The notes beneath the pieces were generated by a model. That model saw only the letters and a program-made list of their open reading frames with translations, had not been told where the DNA came from and did no database searches. A program made the translations under genes and the position numbers. DNA of 64,000 nucleotides from Chitinophagaceae bacterium (GTDB taxonomy: Bacteria > Bacteroidota > Bacteroidia > Chitinophagales > Chitinophagaceae): the NCBI GenBank assembly GCA_016702745.1, contig JADJDJ010000004.1:186001-250000 (forward strand), given 5' to 3'. Of the stretch, positions 1 to 8,524 are shown one piece after another (within the stretch, counting starts at the first letter, position 1; the number at the start of each line of letters is the position of its first letter).

Positions 1-285
1 TACCTGCTTATTGTCGAGCAGGAAGTCTGTTCCGCTATTATCAAAGATGGTTTTCTGCTTTGCTTTGCGGCGGTAATTATTGATGAAAATATTCCGCATG
101 ATGGTGAACAACCATGCTTTGATATTGGTCCCGGTATTGTACTTCTCCTGATTAGCCAGCGCTTTGTACAGGGTTTCCTGGTACAAATCATTGGCTGCTT
201 CCGTATCTCTGGTAAGGTTGATGGCAAAAGGCTTTAAAAAATCGGCCTGACTAACCAAAAGCTGATTGAATTCCGGATTTGACAT
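1..285 (-). CDS. ECF-type RNA polymerase sigma factor, N-terminal part (runs off window)
   Basis: Minus-strand reading frame from the ATG at 285 to the window edge, 95 codons seen. The visible part is sigma region 2: a DLYQETLYKAL segment followed by IKAWLFTIMRNIFINNYRR, the usual ECF core-binding and -10 recognition helices. It should direct RNA polymerase to a small regulon. It lies downstream of a MerR/B12-type regulator on the same strand; in Bacteroidota such a pair often precedes carotenoid genes (crtI, crtB), which would lie outside the window. Region 4 is not visible, so the subgroup cannot be given. Confidence 0.9.
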   Translation of the reverse strand, partial: MSNPEFNQLLVSQADFLKPFAINLTRDTEAANDLYQETLYKALANQEKYNTGTNIKAWLFTIMRNIFINNYRRKAKQKTIFDNSGTDFLLDNKQV

Positions 286-408
286 ATTGTTTAATTTTTG
301 ACATAGTAAAGTTAAACAATAAAATAATGCAGAAAGTCATTTCTGTTTAAATTTTACAATTAAATGATTAAACAAAAATTTAGACCCTAACTCTATGATT
401 TACAGTAA

Positions 409-1287
409 TTAAAGCATAGATAAGAATTCCATTACTTCGGAAAGTGAGCGTTTAAACTGTACATTGGGGGGGATGGACTTCCGGTAGCTGAGGGTAATAT
501 GTCCGGAAATGACCAGGTTGATGCCCTGGAGTTTAGCACTTGCATTGTGCAGGAATTTCTCAAAATTAAAGTTGGTAGCGGTGCTGGTCAGGTGTATATA
601 GGCCAGGTCTGGCTTTTTAAGATTCGCTACAAAAGCCATATCGGATAAAGGAACATTTGTTCCCAGATAGATGATCTTGATCCCCCTGCTTTTCAGCATG
701 AAGTACATATACAACAAGCCAAGTTCATGGTGTTCGCCTTCGGGAAGGAAGAGGAGGAAGGTTTTATTAATTCCAATAGAAGGAGAACAGTTCTCAATCC
801 CTGCAATCAGCTTTTGCCGGATGGCATTGGTGACCAGGTGTTCCTGTGCAGGATTGATATGACCGGTTTGCCAGAGGATACCGATCTTTTCAAGGAAGGG
901 AAAAATGATGAGACTGATCGTTCTCTCCATCCCTTTTGTTGTAATATATCCGGTCAGAATTTTTTCAAACCGCTCCATATCCATATCCACCATCACCTGC
1001 ACCAGTTCATTGATCACTCTTTCCTGTACGGCACGGGGATCGGTAAGGGACAAAATCCGGTTGCTGATTTCTTCAGGTGGCATCCGGTCGATATGAGAAA
1101 TCTTATACCCGTATTTATTCAAGAGGGCAATATTGAGCACCGCTTTCAGCTCATCATTACTGTAATAGCGGATATTGGTAGAAGTCCGTTGTGGTTTCAG
1201 AAAACCATAGCGCTGCTCCCAGATTCGGATGGTGTGTGCCTTGATGCCCGACAGGTTTTCCAGGTCCTTGATAGTAAAAGCGTTCAT
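409..1287 (-). CDS. MerR-family regulator with C-terminal B12-binding-like domain (CarH/LitR type)
   Basis: 292 residues. Residues 1-70 are a MerR winged helix (FTIKDLENLSGIKAHTIRIW, then YYSNDELKAVLNIALL). The second half matches the cobalamin-binding module of CarH/LitR light sensors: a helical bundle with a W-x9-EH motif (W at WQTGHINPAQEH), then ExHxxG (EHHELG) in place of the usual DxHxxG, and a Rossmann-like LGTNVP segment. In CarH, adenosylcobalamin holds a DNA-bound tetramer in the dark and light releases it. Whether this protein binds B12 is inferred. It sits 123 bp upstream of the sigma factor on the same strand, so it may autoregulate and control that gene. Confidence 0.85.
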   Translation of the reverse strand: MNAFTIKDLENLSGIKAHTIRIWEQRYGFLKPQRTSTNIRYYSNDELKAVLNIALLNKYGYKISHIDRMPPEEISNRILSLTDPRAVQERVINELVQVMVDMDMERFEKILTGYITTKGMERTISLIIFPFLEKIGILWQTGHINPAQEHLVTNAIRQKLIAGIENCSPSIGINKTFLLFLPEGEHHELGLLYMYFMLKSRGIKIIYLGTNVPLSDMAFVANLKKPDLAYIHLTSTATNFNFEKFLHNASAKLQGINLVISGHITLSYRKSIPPNVQFKRSLSEVMEFLSML

Positions 1288-1314
1288 ATAGTATAGCTAC
1301 AACTTAAAATAAAA

Positions 1315-1340
1315 AAAGTTTGGCAGTATTGCCAAACTTT
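1315..1340. terminator. Bidirectional intrinsic terminator
   Basis: Perfect 11-bp stem (left arm 1315-1325, AAAGTTTGGCA; right arm 1330-1340) with a 4-nt loop, flanked by A-run and T-run. It lies just after the last gene of the polysaccharide locus and just before the MerR gene, and would stop the long minus-strand transcript. Confidence 0.85.
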
Positions 1341-1361
1341 TCCAGTTAAAGGGGCGGACGC

Positions 1362-2108
1362 TCAAAGTCCGCCGTTCCGGAACCTGCCGCTTTCCAACAG
1401 TTTTTTCACTTGCTGCAGAAGAGACTGCTGACGCAAAGCCTCCAGGTGACCGCTATGATGCAGGTCCGTACCCAGCAGATCGTAAAAATCCTTCTTGAGC
1501 AGGTATTGCGCCAACTCGAGTACGGTTTTTCCATACCCACCTCCCAGCGACAAAATATTCAACTGAAAAAGACAACCAATATCCTTTAATTCATCATAAA
1601 ATCCCTTGTTCTGTATCAGGTAGGAATAACGCTCCGGGTGAGCAATCACCGGCTGGTAGCCCTGCATCTGCATATCGAATATTATCTCCTTGATACCATG
1701 TGGCTGATAAGCCATCGAGAATTCCGTTAGCACCATATTACCACTGATCTTCAGCAGCGGCTGATTCGTACTGAGTAGCTCCGCCACATGATCATCCAGA
1801 AAATATTCTGCCCCAGACTGTATCTCCACCGGAATACCTTCCTGCTGAACAGCTTCCCTGAGTATGTCCAGTTTGCCAAGGATTTTCTCCGCACTGTTTT
1901 TATAAATATCCCACATGATATGCGGGGTAGTAATCAATTTGGTATACCCTAATTCATGCAGCCCCCTGATCAGTTTCAATGAACTGGCCAAATCAGGCGA
2001 ACCGTCATCCACTCCCGGAATCAGGTGGGAATGCATATCGGTTTTCAACAGACCATATACTTCCGCAGCCTCCACCTTTTTTGATTTGGAAAAAATACTC
2101 AACATCAC
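1362..2108 (-). CDS. PHP-type protein-tyrosine phosphatase (CpsB/YwqE-like)
   Basis: 248 residues. The PHP metal motif HSHLIPGVDDGS lies near residue 27, with later metal ligands in TTPHIMWD, HPERYSYL and GTDLHHSGH. This family uses bound metal ions to dephosphorylate tyrosine kinases of capsule assembly, so its probable substrate is the Wzc-like kinase encoded at the far end of this locus (36-38.6 kb). It is the last gene of the cluster, 8 bp after the initiating sugar transferase and just before a strong terminator. Length is usual for the family. The start is either of two adjacent Met codons. Confidence 0.9.
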   Translation of the reverse strand: MMLSIFSKSKKVEAAEVYGLLKTDMHSHLIPGVDDGSPDLASSLKLIRGLHELGYTKLITTPHIMWDIYKNSAEKILGKLDILREAVQQEGIPVEIQSGAEYFLDDHVAELLSTNQPLLKISGNMVLTEFSMAYQPHGIKEIIFDMQMQGYQPVIAHPERYSYLIQNKGFYDELKDIGCLFQLNILSLGGGYGKTVLELAQYLLKKDFYDLLGTDLHHSGHLEALRQQSLLQQVKKLLESGRFRNGGL

Positions 2109-2116
2109 TGTTTGGT

Positions 2117-2803
2117 TTAACTGATAGAAACTACCTCATTATCCACCCCTCTTTGCGGTAAACCCGGAAACACTTTATATACCAGTTTGCTGGATGGAAA
2201 AAAAACATACCAGGCCGTCAGAAACAGGATCATAAAATCCGTATAAAAATGCTGGTGCTGCTGGTACCATACTTCCAGGGCGCCTTTATAGGGCAGAATC
2301 ACATCCCGGTAACATTCTTCCGGTGTCAGTTTACTCTGCGTAATGATCAGTTCTTCATCCCTGAAAACAATGGATCCGATTCCTGTTAGCCCCGGCTGCA
2401 CATTGTATACTTTGGCCTTCATCTCGTCTGAATACCGGTCGAAACCGCTTTTCATCAATGGCCTGGGTCCGGTGAAAGACATATCCCCGGTTAATATATT
2501 AATCAGCTGAGGCAATTCATTGATCTTAGATTTCCGCAAAAATCTTCCCACACTGGTCACCCTTGGATCATTGCGCATGGTCAGGTCCTTTGAACCCATG
2601 TTCGGACTGTTCTTGAGCATGGTGGCAAATTTCAAAATACCGAAAATGCGGTTTTTGTATCCTACCCGGTCCTGCCTGTAAAACACTTCATGCTCTCCGG
2701 TCAGCAATAACAGAATTATGATCGGAATGAAAACCGGTGAAAGCAGTAAAAGTGCAATCAGCGAGAAAAGGATATCAAAAAAACGTTTGATGAAAGGATA
2801 CAT
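2117..2803 (-). CDS. Undecaprenyl-phosphate sugar phosphotransferase (WcaJ/PglC-like, short form)
   Basis: The chosen start (ATG 2803, MYPFIKRFFDIL) gives 228 residues and clears the upstream gene; the open frame continues to 2881 but would overlap that gene by over 50 bp. One N-terminal membrane helix (LIALLLLSPVFIPIIILLLL) precedes the catalytic domain with LRKSKINELPQLINIL and DMSFTGPRPL, diagnostic of bacterial sugar transferases. It links the first sugar-1-phosphate to undecaprenyl phosphate at the inner membrane and so starts the repeat unit. Confidence 0.93.
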   Translation of the reverse strand: MYPFIKRFFDILFSLIALLLLSPVFIPIIILLLLTGEHEVFYRQDRVGYKNRIFGILKFATMLKNSPNMGSKDLTMRNDPRVTSVGRFLRKSKINELPQLINILTGDMSFTGPRPLMKSGFDRYSDEMKAKVYNVQPGLTGIGSIVFRDEELIITQSKLTPEECYRDVILPYKGALEVWYQQHQHFYTDFMILFLTAWYVFFPSSKLVYKVFPGLPQRGVDNEVVSIS

Positions 2804-2828
2804 GCAACTATATTGTTGATGAATGGAT

Positions 2829-3839
2829 TTATTGAAAAACAATCTGATGAGGCACGGTTTTACCGGCATCGAAATAAGCATTGTACCATTCCACCGTTTC
2901 TTTCAGCCCATCTTTCCAGTTTACTTTAGCCGTAAAGTTCAAATCCTTTTTTGATTTAGTAATATCCGGACTTCTTCTGGACACAGAACCGGGATAAGTC
3001 GGGGCATTGGTATATTCCCCGGCAAAGCCCATCATTTCACCGGTAGCTCTGGTCAGTTCTTCAATGGTAATCTCAACTCCGGTACCCAGGTGATAGATTT
3101 GGCCGTTGGTACCTGCTGTTTCCATTGACAGCACGGTTCCTTCCACGGCATCAGTGATATAACAGAAATCGCGGGTCTGATCGTGACCATATATTTTATA
3201 GGGATTCTCTCCATTCCGGAAACGGATTACCAGGTGCGGGATCACATGATTAAAGCCCATCCGCGGGCCAAACACATTATGATAACGGATGATAGTGGTT
3301 TCGAATCCCAGCATTTTGGCATAATTGAGGAATCCTGATTCACCGAGGATTTTTGTAACGGCATAGGTAAAGCGCGGATGAGCAATATCCTTGATAGTCA
3401 GCGGCACTTCTTCGGGAGTGGGAATGGCATAGCCGAAAGTATCAACAGTACCTGCGTAATTCTCACTGGTAGAGGCAAAGACTACTTTTCCGATTTTGGA
3501 CCGGCGGATCCATTCCAATGTAAACAAGGTAAGGGCCGTGTTAATCCGGATTACTTCATGCGGCATACTGTTGGCGTTATCCACGCCAACCAGGGCAGCC
3601 ATCATGTAAACCTGGTCATAGGCATTATCCAGCAGATCGTATGCTTCCGCTTGTGAAAAATCAGCTTCGATCAAGTGGATATTATAATCCTTCACCAGGG
3701 AATCAAATTCAGCATCCCTGTTTTTTTTCATGAAATTATCGGCAATAGTGAGTTGGTAATCCCTGTTTTTCGCCAGGTATTTAGCCACATTAAAACCGAT
3801 GAAGCCGGCACCGCCCAGTATCAACACTTTTTTTGACAT
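2829..3839 (-). CDS. NAD-dependent epimerase/dehydratase (extended SDR)
   Basis: 336 residues. The N-terminal Rossmann motif GGAGFIG binds NAD; the catalytic pair is in YAVTK (about residue 161), with an upstream Ser/Thr segment (ASTSEN). It should modify a nucleotide sugar (4-epimerisation, dehydration or decarboxylation); the exact reaction cannot be read from the sequence. It precedes the initiating transferase on the same strand. It is one of five SDR sugar-modifying enzymes in the locus. Confidence 0.85.
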   Translation of the reverse strand: MSKKVLILGGAGFIGFNVAKYLAKNRDYQLTIADNFMKKNRDAEFDSLVKDYNIHLIEADFSQAEAYDLLDNAYDQVYMMAALVGVDNANSMPHEVIRINTALTLFTLEWIRRSKIGKVVFASTSENYAGTVDTFGYAIPTPEEVPLTIKDIAHPRFTYAVTKILGESGFLNYAKMLGFETTIIRYHNVFGPRMGFNHVIPHLVIRFRNGENPYKIYGHDQTRDFCYITDAVEGTVLSMETAGTNGQIYHLGTGVEITIEELTRATGEMMGFAGEYTNAPTYPGSVSRRSPDITKSKKDLNFTAKVNWKDGLKETVEWYNAYFDAGKTVPHQIVFQ

Positions 3840-3904
3840 ACTTGTAAAATTATAATCCCTTTAAAGGGCAAATTAATTTAATATGGGAACAAATGATGAA
3901 TGAT

Positions 3905-4488
3905 ATGTTTTGCCCCGCTGGGGCAATGCTTTTTCTGTTGCCCACTATGGGGCAAAAAGGCGGGGTAATTATTATGCTACCGAGCTGTGGCCCCGATGGG
4001 GCCGCTTATTAAGCATCGTTCCGGAAAATAACAATCGAAAAAGGAACTGATAAAAGGTCTGCATTATACCCTTTTATGATAAAAGCTGACCCATACCAGG
4101 GAATCGCCTCTATTGATCCGAATACACCGAATCATACATGCCCCAGAGGGGCTACAGCCCGGTAACCACCAAGGCCCAATTGTGTATTTGCCCCATAGGG
4201 GCAAGGCTTTTTATCTGTTGCCCTCTACGGGGCAGATAACAGCGGTAAATTATCTATGCTAACGAGCTGTGGCCCCGATGGGGCCGATTAATAATTATCG
4301 TTCCGGAATAATACAGGCGTGGGGGAACAGATAAGAGGTCTGCATTAAACAATTTTATGATAAAAGCTGACCCATATTGCCTATTCGCTTCAATAGAACC
4401 GGACACATTGAATCATACATGCCCCAGAGGGGCTACAGCCCGGTAACCACCAAGGCCCAATTGTGTATTTGCCCCATAGGGGCAACAC
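3905..4488. repeat. 281-bp tandem duplication rich in GCCCC-nnn-GGGGC palindromes
   Basis: Two diverged direct copies (about 3911-4202 and 4190-4483, period 281-282 bp). Each carries several short palindromes: 3912-3924, 3940-3953, 3989-4003, 4140-4152, 4190-4202, then 4220-4233, 4271-4285, 4421-4433, 4471-4483. Arms are GCCCC/GGGGC with a 3-4 nt centre. No ORF is supported. The array abuts the 3' end of an IS200-like transposase gene, so these are probably REP-like substrates of that enzyme family. Confidence 0.85.
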
Positions 4489-4494
4489 TTTTAA

Positions 4495-4956
4495 CTATGC
4501 AGGTTCTTTGAAAATATAACCGGTATTATACTCAATCTCAAATTCATTCAGCAACGTCTCATACTCATCCAGAAATCCGACTTTAGCATGATGCTGTTTT
4601 TGATTTTCGATATACTTACAAATTGCAGGTAAATCGTCCTTGCTATACGAAAAAGCTCCATACCCTTCCTGCCACCTGAAAACCCCTTTTGTAAACTTCA
4701 TCTTATTAATCCACTCCGACGATTCCCCCTTTACTATTCTCATCAAATCAGAAAGGGCCTGATCAGGTTTTAATCCAACAAGGAGGTGCAGATGATCAGG
4801 CATACCATTTATGACCAGTAATTTATGTCCCAGTTTTCTGACAACCCCGGTAACATATTGATATAATCGATTCTCCCACTCTGAACTGATCAGCGCAAGT
4901 CTGTACTTTACTGCAAATACAACCTGAAGATGAATTTGTGTATATGTATTCGGCAT
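4495..4956 (-). CDS. IS200-like / REP-associated Y1 transposase (TnpA_REP type)
   Basis: 153 residues, the usual size for IS200/IS605-type TnpA. The HUH motif is DHLHLLVGL near residue 56; a likely nucleophile Tyr is in YICKYIENQ-like sequence near residue 114 (AICKYIENQKQHH). These enzymes cut and rejoin single-stranded DNA at hairpins. It is inserted within the polysaccharide locus on the same strand as its neighbours, next to an array of GCCCC/GGGGC palindromes. No partner TnpB is seen, which fits a domesticated REP-type enzyme. Confidence 0.88.
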   Translation of the reverse strand: MPNTYTQIHLQVVFAVKYRLALISSEWENRLYQYVTGVVRKLGHKLLVINGMPDHLHLLVGLKPDQALSDLMRIVKGESSEWINKMKFTKGVFRWQEGYGAFSYSKDDLPAICKYIENQKQHHAKVGFLDEYETLLNEFEIEYNTGYIFKEPA

Positions 4957-5061
4957 TTTTAATTCTCCATTAAGAGAACAAATATGCCATGCAATAAAAA
5001 AATATCCCGGAGAAAAACAACCTGATTTTACGCTTTTTTAACGGGCGGTTGCCGTTTTATT

Positions 5062-6588
5062 CTACCCCTGCAAATCTCCCCTGCCCAACACTCTGACCAT
5101 ATGTTTATCTGAGAGCGTTTTGATTTCTTCGTTTGTGAGTACACCGATAGTATCATATATAACAGCGGGAGTTTTTTCCTGGAGTTTGGCCATTAAGGCA
5201 GGATTAGAACGATATTCTTTATGTCCGGTTGTGATCGTGATGATGTCATAATCCTGCTCCAGTAGTTTATTTAAATCCTGAGTCACCCAGGTATCTTTCT
5301 CTTCCCAGTACAGTACATGCGGATCGTGAAGCGATATTTCTGCGCCAGCTTCCTGCAGCTGGTTATAAAAACCTTCTACCGGTGTATAACGGGTATCACC
5401 CACATCATTGAGGTAACTTACACCAAGCAAAAGCACTTTCTTTCCACTGAGAGAGTCTTTGTATTGCGATTGCAGGTATTCAAAAGCATAGAGCGGCATC
5501 TTATCATTAATCCTCACTCCTTTTTCACTTTGCAAGAGAGGATCATTGCTGTTAAACAGATTCATCCTTGCCCAGCTGGCCAGCAAGGGATCTTTGGTGA
5601 GACAATAACCACCCACTCCCAAACCTGGCAACATGATGTTTTTATGCGTGGGCCGCATCCGTATTGCATTCACCACTTCATAGATATCTACTGATGCTTC
5701 TTCTGCAAACCGGCTCCATTCCACCATAAAGGCAATATTCATGGCCCGGAAAGAATTCTCCAGCACTTTGGCCATTTCAGTGGCATTGGTATGTCCTAGA
5801 CGGGTCAGGGGAAATTCATCAGTTCTTATAACTGTACGCAGGAATTTTTCCACGGCTTCCGTACTCATTGCATCAGTACCGGCAAAGACCCGGTAAAAAT
5901 TCTGGATAGAGTCTATGTATTTAGGACCAGGCATCACTCTTTCATATGAGTGACCCACTTTCAGCTGATCTACAGGCAAACCTCTTTTTTGCAAACACTC
6001 CTGCAATAGCGGCTTCACCACTTTTTCGGTGGTCCCGGGAGGTACGGTTGTTTCCACCAACACCAATACATCCTGCCGGCAATTGTTACCTATACTTTCC
6101 ACCGCCTTTTTGAATGGCGTCAGGTCTACCGTATAATCAAGCAATTCATGACCCGGACCTGTTTGTTTTTTAACATCAAGATTGATATCCACGATTACCA
6201 CATCGGCCTTACTGTATGCATAAGGATCGCAGGTAGCATAGTAATTCTTTTTCTCCCGGCTTTTGGCATAGTACTCGCTGATTTTGGGATCGCTGGCCAA
6301 CACCGGAAATACTCCTTCATTGATCGAACATATTTTCCACCAGGAAGCAGGGGTTGGAAGATCAATACCAATCACAGCATATTCTTCTGTTATTGCATTG
6401 GCTACTACCAAACCCATGACCGAACCAACAAAACCCATTCCCTGCACAACCACCACTTTTTTTCCGGGGTGGACTGACAAAAACTGATCAATCCCGGCCT
6501 GATCATTGACGGTTGCCGGTATCGGATAATCCTTATTGGTGATCGGACTGCGGGAGACAGTCTTTAAAATGGTTTCCATTGTACTCAA
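5062..6588 (-). CDS. Nucleotide-sugar dehydrogenase (UDP-glucose/UDP-ManNAc dehydrogenase family)
   Basis: 508 residues. N-terminal Rossmann motif VVQGMGFVGSVMG (about residues 47-60); central substrate domain with the catalytic Cys in GVGGYCLTKDP (about residue 330); C-terminal domain begins at KVLLLGVSYLNDVGDTR. The family oxidises a UDP-hexose at C6 to the uronic acid in two NAD-dependent steps. With the WbpD-like acetyltransferase at 40.1 kb it could belong to an acetamido-uronic acid pathway, but the substrate is not certain. It is longer than most relatives because of an N-terminal extension. A second Met three codons in is an alternative start. Confidence 0.9.
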   Translation of the reverse strand: MSTMETILKTVSRSPITNKDYPIPATVNDQAGIDQFLSVHPGKKVVVVQGMGFVGSVMGLVVANAITEEYAVIGIDLPTPASWWKICSINEGVFPVLASDPKISEYYAKSREKKNYYATCDPYAYSKADVVIVDINLDVKKQTGPGHELLDYTVDLTPFKKAVESIGNNCRQDVLVLVETTVPPGTTEKVVKPLLQECLQKRGLPVDQLKVGHSYERVMPGPKYIDSIQNFYRVFAGTDAMSTEAVEKFLRTVIRTDEFPLTRLGHTNATEMAKVLENSFRAMNIAFMVEWSRFAEEASVDIYEVVNAIRMRPTHKNIMLPGLGVGGYCLTKDPLLASWARMNLFNSNDPLLQSEKGVRINDKMPLYAFEYLQSQYKDSLSGKKVLLLGVSYLNDVGDTRYTPVEGFYNQLQEAGAEISLHDPHVLYWEEKDTWVTQDLNKLLEQDYDIITITTGHKEYRSNPALMAKLQEKTPAVIYDTIGVLTNEEIKTLSDKHMVRVLGRGDLQG

Positions 6589-6616
6589 TTAATAGTTGAG
6601 AAAGCTTTGTTCAAAG

Positions 6617-7252
6617 TTATTTTGAGGCTTTAATGATCCTGCCGGGATTGCCAACAATGGTTACCCCATCAGGAACATCACGGATGATGACGGTACCAGC
6701 ACCGATGATTACATTCTTTCCAACGACAACACCTTGTTTGATCACGGAATTAGCACCAACAAAAGTATTATCCCCGATTGTCACATCTCCGTTCAGCACT
6801 GCGCCCGGGGCGATAAAGGTATGATCACCGATGATACAGCCATGTTCAATCACGGAACCGGTATTGCATACGGCTGTTTTTCCGAGCCGGGTCAGGGCAT
6901 TGATAGATACATTGGCAGAAATAAAATGTCCGCAGGTCAGCACAACCGAGGGCGACACTGCTGCGGTACGATGAATGGCATTAACAGGTTCACCCAATAC
7001 TTTGGAGACCTGTTCGTATACTTTCCTTCGCAGCAGATTATTATTACCGATGCCGATGAAATAATCGTACTGTTTCATTTTCTCCAGTACCGCTTCATCC
7101 ATTTCTGATCCGAGGTATTCCAGTCCGAAAGGGTTTTGTTCCTTAGGCTGGTTATCACAATAAGCTGTTACCTGGAATCCACTTTCATGCAACAGATCAA
7201 TGGCCGTATGCGCATGCCCCGAATAACCGATGATGACAACTGGTTTTTTCAT
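6617..7252 (-). CDS. Sugar O-/N-acyltransferase, NeuD/PglD type
   Basis: 211 residues. The N-terminal small Rossmann-like domain (VVIIGYSGHAHTAIDLL) is followed by a left-handed beta helix of hexapeptide repeats (CGHFISANVSINA, IGDHTFIAPGAVLNGDVTIGD) and a closing VGNPGRII motif. This layout is that of NeuD/PglD acetyl-CoA-dependent enzymes that acetylate amino-sugars or sialic-acid-like sugars. It lies 28 bp upstream of the sugar dehydrogenase on the same strand. Confidence 0.88.
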   Translation of the reverse strand: MKKPVVIIGYSGHAHTAIDLLHESGFQVTAYCDNQPKEQNPFGLEYLGSEMDEAVLEKMKQYDYFIGIGNNNLLRRKVYEQVSKVLGEPVNAIHRTAAVSPSVVLTCGHFISANVSINALTRLGKTAVCNTGSVIEHGCIIGDHTFIAPGAVLNGDVTIGDNTFVGANSVIKQGVVVGKNVIIGAGTVIIRDVPDGVTIVGNPGRIIKASK

Positions 7253-7357
7253 GTGATTCTCATTTACTATACCGCCTTTGGTGGTGATTAATTTTGCCGC
7301 ATAGTATAACCATTATTCATCGGCAGCTGATTTAGCAGCATTATCCTAATAGTTATT

Positions 7358-8520
7358 TCATGCCCTGTTTTTTTTCAGTAATAACAGGTATTGCTGCCGG
7401 ATACATTCATGAAGGTACTGCTGACTGAAATTATCTTCCACTTTTTTACGCAGATTCCGGCTGTATTGCTTCATTTGATCCGGATGCTTCAGTGCATCAC
7501 GCAGTTTTTCCTCCAGATCAGCGGCTTGCCCTGGCTGAAAAATCAATCCGGTTTCACCGTGGGTAACAATATCCACGCTTCCCTCAATATTGGTGCACAC
7601 AATCGGACAACCCATGGCACCGGATTGCAGGAGGGTGTTGGGGAAACCTTCCCGGTAAGAAGCGTGTAAGAGTAATTCAGCAATATGCATAAAGTATTCC
7701 ACCCGGTCGCTCCAGTCGATATGGATGATGGCCGGATTTGTTTCCAGTATATTTTTGGCTGCTGCTGAAATCGGATCCAGGTCATCTTCAAAAGCACCCA
7801 GTACGATCAGTCTTAGTTGCGGATCTTCTTTACTGAGCCGATCAAATACCGTCAACACTTCTTCCACTCCTTTGTCTTTAACAATTCTTCCCATGTTCAG
7901 GATGTAGCGGTACTGATGATCATAACTGACCAGTTTTTTGATTTCATCCAGTATCTCCATCTTTAATACTTCAGTAGAATAACGGGAAAGGTCCACTCCA
8001 TTGCTGGAACCCTTTCCCATGACCTGCAACTTGGAAGGCTTGACCAATTTGTTGGTCTTGATATATTCCAACAAAGAAAAACTGTTTGGCCAAACATGAT
8101 GGGCTGCCTTGGCTGTTAGTTTTCCATGAACACGAGGATGCGCTTCTTGAAACCGGTTGCCGTCATGAACCGGAGTCCGGCAATCGTATGTATCCTGATT
8201 TTCACACCAGCCAGTTTCGCTGCCAGCATGGCCAGTAATCCGGCCTTTGGTGTATGCGAGTGTACGATATCCGGTTTCTCTTTTCTGAATAAACGATAGA
8301 GCCGCCAGAGTGAAACCAGGTCTTTAAAAGGTGTGATTTGCCTCGTCATCGGAATGATGCGGTTTGGGCATTTTTCATTGGCCAGCAAATCAGGCCATTC
8401 TTTTCCATCACTGCTTACCATCAGCACCTCAAAACCATTTTCATGCATATAGCGCATCTGGTTCGAGAGCAGGTATTTCAGGGAAAGAGGCGCCGTTGTA
8501 ATCCGGATCAGTTTGGGCAT
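7358..8520 (-). pseudogene. Glycosyltransferase family 4, broken by a 1-bp frameshift
   Basis: Two adjacent frames together make one GT4 enzyme. The N-terminal half (from ATG 8520, MPKLIRITTAP) has the GT-B entry segment DIVHSHTPKAGLLAMLAAK and stops at TAA 8116-8118. The C-terminal half has GRIVKDKGVEEVL and ASYREGFPNTLLQSGAMGCP, the donor-binding E-x7-E region. Adding one base in the T4 run 8120-8123 restores the reading ...VFMEKLTAKAAHHVWPNSF... across the gap. As written the gene is inactive. It starts 4 bp after the stop of the upstream membrane protein. Confidence 0.88.
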
Positions 8521-8524
8521 AGGA

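Noticed and set aside
727..1296. Plus-strand ORF of 189 codons opposite the MerR gene
   Set aside because: It is the shadow of a clearly conserved minus-strand gene.
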